The notes under the pieces were generated by a model that saw nothing but the letters and a program-made list of their open reading frames with translations, did no database searches and was not told the DNA's origin. Position numbers and translations under genes: made by a program. From Actinomycetota bacterium (GTDB lineage Bacteria; Actinomycetota; Acidimicrobiia; Acidimicrobiales; Iamiaceae), in assembly GCA_018268545.1 (NCBI GenBank), contig JAFDWI010000238.1, positions 1 through 9,847 of the forward strand: a stretch of DNA of 9,847 bases, read 5' to 3'. Shown one piece after another: positions 6,153 to 9,847 of this stretch (its first letter is position 1; each line of letters starts with the position of its first letter).

Positions 6153-7757
6153 TCAGCCGACCGCCGCGGCGGCAACCGTGTCGTCCTCGGCGTCGGTGTC
6201 GGCGACCTCGCGGATGAGGTGATCGAACGCGCTCAGGGCGGCGGTGGCTCCGGCACCGAGCGCGACCACGATCTGTTTGAAGGGGACGGTCGTCGCGTCT
6301 CCGGCCGCGAACACGCCGGGCACCGACGTGGCGCCGCGGTCGTCGACGACGATCTCGCCTCGCCCGGTCAACTCGACCGTCCCTTCCAACCAACCGGTGG
6401 TCGGCACAAGCCCGATCTGGACGAACACGCCGTCGAGCTCGATCGTGTGTGCCAGCCCGTCGGCGCGGTCGGTGTAGGCGAGGCCGGTGACCTTCGCGCC
6501 GTCGCCGTGCACGGCGGTGGTGGCGGCGTTCGTGACGATGTCGACGTTGGCGAGGGTCGCCATCTTGCGTTGCAACACCGCGTCCGCACGCAAGGTCGGG
6601 TCGAACTCGATCAACGTCACCTGAGCGGCAACACCGGCGAGGTCGATGGCGGCTTCGGCACCCGAGTTGCCACCACCGACCACCGCGACGCGCTTGTCCT
6701 TGAACAGCGGGCCGTCACAGTGTGGGCAGTAGGTCACACCGGCGTTCCGGTAGTCGTCTTCGCCGGGCACGCTCAGGGTTCGCCACGTCGCGCCCGGCGC
6801 CAACACGACGGTACGAGCATCGAGGGTCGCGCCCGAGGCGGTTTCGACACGGTGGAGTCGCCCGGCCCCAGTAGCGGGCAGGAGGCGCGTGACCCGTTGG
6901 CGGGTCATCACGTCGACGTCGTAAGCCCCGACGTGTGCCTCGAGGGCCGCCGCGAACTTCGGACCGGTCGTAGCGGGCACCGAGACGAAGTTCTCGATCG
7001 ACATCGTGTCGAGCACCTGACCGCCGAAGCGTTCGGCGATCAGGCCGGTCCGGACACCTTTGCGTGCCGCGTAGATCGCGGCGGCAGCGCCCGCCGGACC
7101 GCCCCCGACGATCAGCACGTCGAAGGGCTCCTTCGCATCGAGCACCGCGGCGGCCCGATCCGCCGCGCGCGTGTCGATCCGTTCGACGATCTCGGCGAGG
7201 GTCATGCGTCCCGATTCGAACAGCTCGCCGTCGCGGAACACGGTCGGTACGGCCAGGACACCCCGCGCCTCGGCTTCATCGGGGAACACGGCACCGTCGA
7301 TCGCTGTGTGGGTGATGTGGGGGTTGAGCACCGCCATCAGGTTGAGCGCCTGGACCACGTCGGGGCAGTTCTGGCAGCTCAGCGAGAAGAACGTCTCGAA
7401 GTGGATGTCGACGTCGATCGCCTTCACGGCGTCGATGACGTCGGCGGATGCTGTCGAAGGGTGACCGCCGACCTGCAGGAGCGCCAACACCAGGGACGTG
7501 AATTCGTGACCCAACGGCACGCCGGCGAACCGCACCGCGATGTCCGTGCCGACCCGTCGGATCGCAAACGACGGTCGACGGTCGTCGTCGTCGGCGCGGA
7601 TGTAGCTCACCGAGTCCGACAGCGAGGCGATCTGTTCGAGAAGCTCGGCGAGTTCGACGGACTTCGGGCTGTCGTCGAGCGACGCAACCAGCTCGATCGG
7701 TTGCGTGACCCGGGTCAGGTACTCGGTGAGTTGGGTGGTGAGGTTCGCGTCGAGCAC
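6153..7757 (-). CDS. ahpF: AhpF, NADH-dependent alkyl hydroperoxide reductase flavoprotein subunit
   Basis: A 534-residue protein matching enterobacterial AhpF over its full length (E. coli about 521). It transfers electrons from NADH through FAD and two disulfides to oxidised AhpC. The N-terminal double thioredoxin-fold domain (about 1-200) contains SLSCQNCPDVVQALNLM with the C128/C131 pair that reduces AhpC. Then follow the FAD motif VLIVGGGPAGAAAAIYAARKG (GGGPAG 218-223), the thioredoxin-reductase-type YCPHCDGP pair C344/C347, the NADH motif GGGNSG at 361-366, and FAAGDATTVPFKQ near 483-495. I chose GTG 7757 as start: VLDANLTTQLTEYL corresponds exactly to the family N terminus, and AAGGA lies five bases upstream. 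Longer in-frame extensions run into ahpC and show no similarity. It is separated from ahpC by 94 bases with strong hairpins. The acidic/alanine C-terminal tail (about 518-534) is extra relative to E. coli. Confidence 0.97.
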   Translation of the reverse strand: MLDANLTTQLTEYLTRVTQPIELVASLDDSPKSVELAELLEQIASLSDSVSYIRADDDDRRPSFAIRRVGTDIAVRFAGVPLGHEFTSLVLALLQVGGHPSTASADVIDAVKAIDVDIHFETFFSLSCQNCPDVVQALNLMAVLNPHITHTAIDGAVFPDEAEARGVLAVPTVFRDGELFESGRMTLAEIVERIDTRAADRAAAVLDAKEPFDVLIVGGGPAGAAAAIYAARKGVRTGLIAERFGGQVLDTMSIENFVSVPATTGPKFAAALEAHVGAYDVDVMTRQRVTRLLPATGAGRLHRVETASGATLDARTVVLAPGATWRTLSVPGEDDYRNAGVTYCPHCDGPLFKDKRVAVVGGGNSGAEAAIDLAGVAAQVTLIEFDPTLRADAVLQRKMATLANVDIVTNAATTAVHGDGAKVTGLAYTDRADGLAHTIELDGVFVQIGLVPTTGWLEGTVELTGRGEIVVDDRGATSVPGVFAAGDATTVPFKQIVVALGAGATAALSAFDHLIREVADTDAEDDTVAAAAVG

Positions 7758-7793
7758 GGTGATCCTTCTTCCGATCTGGAGCGGGTTCGACGC

Positions 7794-7833
7794 CCGAGGT
7801 GGTCGAGGCACCGGAGATGCCCGACCACCTCGG
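7794..7833 (-). promoter_or_regulatory. Strong 12-bp-stem hairpin in the ahpC-ahpF gap
   Basis: CCGAGGTGGTCG (7794-7805) and CGACCACCTCGG (7822-7833) are perfect inverted repeats. The 16-base loop can extend the stem, after one bulged base, through GGCA (7807-7810) with TGCC (7818-7821), leaving a 7-base loop. No U-run follows on the minus-strand transcript, so it is not a textbook intrinsic terminator. Likely roles are partial termination, RNA-processing boundary or 3'-end protection that yields more AhpC than AhpF. Its distal arm overlaps the hairpin at 7820-7845, so the two cannot form together. Confidence 0.65.
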
Positions 7834-7845
7834 TCGCCGGTCGGG
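7820..7845 (-). promoter_or_regulatory. Alternative hairpin just after the ahpC stop
   Basis: CCCGACC (7820-7826) and GGTCGGG (7839-7845) form a 7-bp stem with a 12-base loop, starting about six bases after the ahpC stop codon. In transcription order its 5' arm is made first, and its 3' arm (7820-7826) is also part of the 5' arm of the longer hairpin at 7794-7833. The two folds are therefore mutually exclusive, an arrangement like an attenuator. The competition is inferred from sequence only. Confidence 0.5.
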
Positions 7846-7851
7846 AGTCGG

Positions 7852-8415
7852 TCAGATCTTTCCGACGAGATCGAGCGACGGAGCGAGGGTGTCGTCACCC
7901 TCTTCCCACTTGGCAGGGCAGACCTCACCCGGGTGGGAGCGGACATACTGCGCGGCCTTGATCTTGCGGAGCAGCTCGACTGCGTTGCGGCCGATTCCTT
8001 CGGCGGACACCTCGGTGAACTGGACGACGCCGTCGGGGTCGATGAGGAACGTCGCGCGATCGGCCAGGCCCTGACCTTTCCGCATGACGCCGAAGTTCTT
8101 GGTGACGCGCCCCGTGGGGTCGCCGATCATCGGGTAGGTGATCTTGGCGATGGTGTCGGATGCGTCGTGCCAAGCCTTGTGGGTGAAGTGCGTGTCGGTG
8201 GAAACCGAGTACACCTCGACGCCGAGCCGCTGGAACTCGGCGTAGTTGTCGGCGAGGTCTCCCAACTCGGTCGGGCACACGAACGTGAAGTCGGCCGGGT
8301 AGAAGAACACGACCGACCACTTGCCCGCGAGGTCCGCATCGGACACCTCGACGAATTCGCCCGCGTGGAACGCCGTGGCGGTGAACGGCTGGATCTTGGA
8401 GTTGACGGAAGTCAT
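7852..8415 (-). CDS. ahpC: AhpC, typical 2-Cys peroxiredoxin
   Basis: A 187-residue peroxiredoxin, the same length as E. coli AhpC. It reduces hydrogen peroxide, organic hydroperoxides and peroxynitrite in the cytoplasm. The peroxidatic cysteine is C47 in FFYPADFTFVCPTELGDL, and the resolving cysteine is C166 in HPGEVCPAKWEEG; both match the AhpC1 subgroup that forms decamers and is recycled by AhpF. The N terminus MTSVNSKIQPFTATAF is also of AhpC1 type. The ATG at 8413-8415 is preceded seven bases upstream by GAGG (complement of 8423-8426). The gene begins the ahpC-ahpF-oxyR series. Its upstream region holds three ATAG-N7 elements likely bound by OxyR, so peroxide-induced expression is expected. 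In mycobacteria AhpC is served by AhpD; here the genuine AhpF partner is adjacent. Confidence 0.97.
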   Translation of the reverse strand: MTSVNSKIQPFTATAFHAGEFVEVSDADLAGKWSVVFFYPADFTFVCPTELGDLADNYAEFQRLGVEVYSVSTDTHFTHKAWHDASDTIAKITYPMIGDPTGRVTKNFGVMRKGQGLADRATFLIDPDGVVQFTEVSAEGIGRNAVELLRKIKAAQYVRSHPGEVCPAKWEEGDDTLAPSLDLVGKI

Positions 8416-8444
8416 CGGGATACCTCGGGGGTTCAGGGATGTTG

Positions 8445-8459
8445 ATAGGCACTGTATAT
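8445..8459. promoter_or_regulatory. oxyR box: Putative OxyR-binding element 1 (ATAG-N7-ATAT)
   Basis: ATAG-N7-ATAT, within GATAG-N7-ATATC (8444-8460), matches nine of ten positions of the symmetric OxyR unit GATAG-N7-CTATC. It lies about 30-45 bases before the ahpC ATG and overlaps the candidate -10 hexamer at 8453-8458, so bound protein here might repress, or the similarity may be partly promoter sequence. Confidence 0.45.
8453..8458 (-). promoter_or_regulatory. Candidate ahpC -10 hexamer
   Basis: TATACA on the minus strand is the best -10-like hexamer before ahpC, in a locally AT-rich stretch. A start near 8446 would give a leader of about 30 bases containing the GAGG ribosome-binding site. 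No good -35 is found at the usual distance, as is common for activator-dependent promoters. TATCAA (complement of 8442-8447) is an alternative. Confidence 0.25.
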
Positions 8460-8476
8460 CCGATCCAATCGTTTAC

Positions 8477-8491
8477 ATAGTCACGGACGAT
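8477..8491. promoter_or_regulatory. oxyR box: Putative OxyR-binding element 2 (ATAG-N7-CGAT)
   Basis: ATAG-N7-CGAT matches seven of eight positions of the OxyR half-operator ATAG-N7-CTAT. The gap from element 1 is 17 bases instead of the standard 7, which is one extra helical turn, so both elements would lie on the same DNA face. It sits at about -30 to -45 relative to the candidate ahpC start, a usual position for an activator. Confidence 0.5.
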
Positions 8492-8511
8492 TGATCTTTT
8501 CGATCGCTGCC

Positions 8512-8526
8512 ATAGCGCCCACCTAT
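8512..8526. promoter_or_regulatory. oxyR box: Putative OxyR-binding element 3 (perfect ATAG-N7-CTAT)
   Basis: A perfect ATAG-N7-CTAT, the symmetric core of the E. coli OxyR operator, in DNA that is otherwise very GC-rich. It lies near the middle of the ahpC/MauE-like divergent region, about 97 bases from the ahpC ATG and about 100 bases from the MauE-like GTG, so it could serve either side. It is offset by 35 bases from element 2. Confidence 0.55.
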
Positions 8527-8593
8527 CGGCGTGGTCCGGCGACCCGGCGCGCCGGCCACGCGGCCCATCGAACGCGGGCGCCGGGTCGGCGAC

Positions 8594-8599
8594 TACGAT
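8594..8599 (+). promoter_or_regulatory. Putative -10 element for the MauE-like transcript
   Basis: TACGAT (TANNNT) ends seven bases before the ATG at 8607, the same spacing as for the serine hydrolase. Transcription would begin at or beside that ATG, which opens an 8-codon ORF rather than the MauE-like gene itself. No strong -35 is visible. Confidence 0.4.
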
Positions 8600-8606
8600 C
8601 GGTGCG

Positions 8607-8633
8607 ATGGCGACCCGGGAGCACCCGTGCTGA
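8607..8633 (+). CDS. Putative 8-codon leaderless upstream ORF (MATREHPC)
   Basis: ATG GCG ACC CGG GAG CAC CCG TGC TGA encodes MATREHPC. Its start lies seven bases after a TACGAT hexamer, so it could be translated as a leaderless ORF. It covers the GGGAG ribosome-binding site (8617-8621) of the MauE-like gene and its stop overlaps that gene's GTG (GTGCTGA). Translation of the leader would therefore be coupled to, or control, the next gene. The last sense codon is cysteine. Mycobacteria have leaderless cysteine-rich uORFs that sense cysteine supply; here there is only one Cys, so the parallel is loose and translation is unproven. Confidence 0.3.
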   Translation: MATREHPC

Positions 8634-9139
8634 GCGCGGTGGTGACCGCCGCGGCGATCGTGCTGGCCGTGGCCGGCATCGCGAAGATCCGCCATCCCGA
8701 CGGCACGGCCGACGCGCTCCGAAATGCCGGACTGCCCGGGAACACCACCGCTGTCCGGGTCCTCGGAGGCGTCGAGATCGCACTCGCAGCGGTCGTCGTC
8801 GCCACCGGCTCGCCCGTCGCACTCGGCGCGCTCGCGTGTGCGTACGCAGGGTTCGCGGGGTTCTCGGCGCGCCTGCGCGCCCGCCAGGGCAGCGCCGCGT
8901 CGTGTGGCTGTTTCGGTGCATCGAGCTCCCCGGTCCACCCGATCCACGTCGTGTTGAACCTCTCCGTCGCAGCCTGCGTCGCAGCCTCGATCCGGTGGCC
9001 ACCGGAATCGTTCGTCATGACCCCGATCGCCGTCTTCGTCGCCGCGGGTGTCCTCGCCGCGACCCTTGTCATCGCACTCACCCTGCTCCCGGAGCTGCTG
9101 CTCGAGGCGACCGAGATCCTCGCACCCGACGAGCCGTGA
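8627..9139 (+). CDS. MauE/DoxX-like redox-associated membrane protein
   Basis: A 170-residue integral membrane protein with about five hydrophobic segments (roughly 3-19, 45-60, 64-82, 106-122 and 132-155). SCGCFG at 92-97 is the C-x-C-F-G motif of the MauE/DoxX-like family, on the loop after the third segment. MauE is required for disulfide formation in the small subunit of methylamine dehydrogenase; most actinobacterial homologues are taken to move reducing equivalents across the membrane for an extracytoplasmic thioredoxin-like partner, in the manner of a small DsbD/CcdA. The gene downstream encodes such a partner. The start is GTG 8627, with GGGAG five bases upstream; in-frame extension further upstream is arginine-rich and non-hydrophobic. 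It is divergent from ahpC. No mau structural gene is in the window, so methylamine use is not implied. Confidence 0.85.
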   Translation: MLSAVVTAAAIVLAVAGIAKIRHPDGTADALRNAGLPGNTTAVRVLGGVEIALAAVVVATGSPVALGALACAYAGFAGFSARLRARQGSAASCGCFGASSSPVHPIHVVLNLSVAACVAASIRWPPESFVMTPIAVFVAAGVLAATLVIALTLLPELLLEATEILAPDEP

Positions 9140-9170
9140 CCGGGTCGATCGATCTCGGCTCGACAGGCGG

Positions 9171-9176
9171 TAGAGT
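9171..9176 (+). promoter_or_regulatory. Candidate -10 element before the thioredoxin-like gene
   Basis: TAGAGT (TANNNT) lies in the 76-base gap after the MauE-like gene. A start near 9183 would give a leader of about 33 bases with an AGGGAGG ribosome-binding site (9201-9207). No clear -35 is present, so readthrough from the MauE-like gene remains equally possible. Confidence 0.3.
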
Positions 9177-9215
9177 GACGGGCGACACATTCGAGACTGC
9201 AGGGAGGCACACCGC

Positions 9216-9847
9216 GTGACCGCATTGGCCATTGCGAACCTGGCGATCCTCGCGTTGGTCGTCGTCCTCGTGTTCGGACTGCTCCGGAGCCACGCCGCGA
9301 TCCTCCGCCGCCTGCACGAGCTCGAGAGCGACGGCATCGTCCGCGACGACCCGGGTCCTGCGCCCGTGCGGCTCGAGGATCCATTCGCCCCGGCCCGTCG
9401 TGTGGTCGGCGAGACCCTCGACCACGAACAGGCCGTGTTCGCGGTCAGCGGCGTCGACCACGACACGATCCTCGTCTTCCTGTCGTCGGGATGTCTGACG
9501 TGCCAGGGATTCTGGGCGGCATTCGCCGGTGACGGCGTCACCCTTCCCCCGCGGACCCGCATCGTGATCGTCGCGAAGGATCTGTCCGAGGAGAGTCCGG
9601 CGAAGCTCGCCGAACTCGCCCCTCGGGGCATCGATCTGGTCTGTTCGAGTACTGCCTGGACCGACTACCAGGTTCCCGGGTCGCCCTATGTCATCGCGAT
9701 CAACGGTGCGAACGGCAAGATCCAAGGCGAAGGGACCGGAATGAGCTGGGATCAGGTTGCGGGGTTGCTCGCACAGGCGACCGGGGATCGGACCTACGTG
9801 GTCGGTGACGCCGCGAAACACGTGCCCAAGCCGCGCAGCGACGTCGA
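9216..9847 (+). CDS. Membrane-anchored thioredoxin-fold thiol-disulfide oxidoreductase, 3' end missing
   Basis: The window shows the first 210 codons; the frame is still open at the right edge. Residues 4-23 (LAIANLAILALVVVLVFGLL) are an N-terminal signal anchor, followed by an arginine-containing stretch, so the rest should be outside the cytoplasm or near the membrane. The thioredoxin fold begins at DTILVFLSSGCLTCQGFW; the active-site pair is C93-L-T-C96, and the cis-proline is P157 in VPGSPYVIAI. The layout resembles MauD/TlpA-like proteins. C143 is an additional cysteine. GTG 9216 has AGGGAGG eight bases upstream. Its place after a MauE-like gene suggests the two work as a relay: the membrane protein recharges the thioredoxin-like domain, which reduces or isomerises disulfides in exported proteins. 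Final target and full length lie beyond the window. Confidence 0.85.
   Translation, partial: MTALAIANLAILALVVVLVFGLLRSHAAILRRLHELESDGIVRDDPGPAPVRLEDPFAPARRVVGETLDHEQAVFAVSGVDHDTILVFLSSGCLTCQGFWAAFAGDGVTLPPRTRIVIVAKDLSEESPAKLAELAPRGIDLVCSSTAWTDYQVPGSPYVIAINGANGKIQGEGTGMSWDQVAGLLAQATGDRTYVVGDAAKHVPKPRSDV

Noticed and set aside
6161..6172. CCGCCGCGGCGG palindrome at the end of ahpF.
   Set aside because: It is produced by a run of alanine codons near the AhpF C terminus and needs no regulatory explanation.
4556..6217. A long plus-strand open frame of about 550 codons opposite oxyR and the acetyltransferase gene.
   Set aside because: It lies antisense to two clearly recognised genes, has arginine/histidine-rich low-similarity content, and is explained by the scarcity of stop codons in GC-rich antisense frames.
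7758..7946. An extended AhpF N terminus starting inside ahpC.
   Set aside because: The extension has no similarity to AhpF and would overlap ahpC by almost 100 bases. The GTG at 7757 has a good ribosome-binding site and matches the family's first residue.
6219..7961. A 580-codon plus-strand open frame opposite ahpF.
   Set aside because: It is antisense to a full-length AhpF with every family motif in place. The translation has no recognisable domain.
8627..9139. Calling the membrane protein a true methylamine-dehydrogenase MauE.
   Set aside because: No methylamine dehydrogenase subunit is in the window, and the CxCFG family is widespread in bacteria that do not use methylamine. Only the family-level name is supported.
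7925..9631. A 568-codon minus-strand open frame spanning ahpC, the regulatory region and the MauE-like and thioredoxin-like genes.
   Set aside because: It crosses three recognised genes in the wrong frame or strand and the divergent promoter region; it is a GC-rich artefact.

Overview
The window is very GC-rich, with almost wholly G/C third codon positions and several GTG starts. The protein families point to a free-living actinobacterium. An Acidimicrobiia (Ilumatobacter-like) source is my best guess from overall style only, with no marker gene to prove it. Coding density is high. I see no tRNA, rRNA, insertion sequence, phage gene or CRISPR array, and no gene-free stretch longer than about 210 bases.

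Left end (1-1400). A luciferase-like flavin monooxygenase leaves the window on the minus strand. A serine beta-lactamase-fold hydrolase/esterase runs on the plus strand. Between them is a 14-bp palindrome that fits the published mycobacterial KstR operator pattern TNNAACNNGTTNNA, directly beside the monooxygenase promoter. The hydrolase converges on the next block, with a small possible bidirectional terminator between them.

Middle (1395-8415, all minus strand). In transcription order: ahpC (2-Cys peroxiredoxin), ahpF (its NADH-dependent flavoprotein reductase), oxyR (peroxide-sensing LysR regulator with both sensor cysteines), a GNAT acetyltransferase, a stand-alone 5'-3' exonuclease of the Pol I N-domain type, a flavoprotein related to sulfide:quinone reductase/flavocytochrome c sulfide dehydrogenase, and an NHL-type beta-propeller gene broken by an in-frame TGA. 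The acetyltransferase, exonuclease and flavoprotein genes are joined by two ATGA stop/start overlaps and look like one translationally coupled unit. The ahpC-ahpF gap holds two overlapping, mutually exclusive hairpins, one with a 12-bp perfect stem.

Right end (8416-9847). The ahpC upstream region carries three ATAG-N7-(C/A)(T/G)AT elements, one of them a perfect ATAG-N7-CTAT. These are probably OxyR sites. Divergent from ahpC are a MauE/DoxX-like membrane protein with a CxCFG motif and a membrane-anchored thioredoxin-fold protein with a CLTC motif, which runs off the window. The right two-thirds therefore reads as a thiol/peroxide homeostasis locus: cytoplasmic peroxide removal (AhpC/AhpF), its sensor (OxyR), and an envelope thiol-disulfide relay (MauE-like plus Trx-like) on the other side of a shared regulatory region.

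A recurring regulatory style is visible. Several starts lack any Shine-Dalgarno sequence but have a TANNNT -10-like hexamer ending 7-9 bases before the ATG, which is the signature of leaderless transcripts. One of these would begin at an 8-codon upstream ORF overlapping the MauE-like start.
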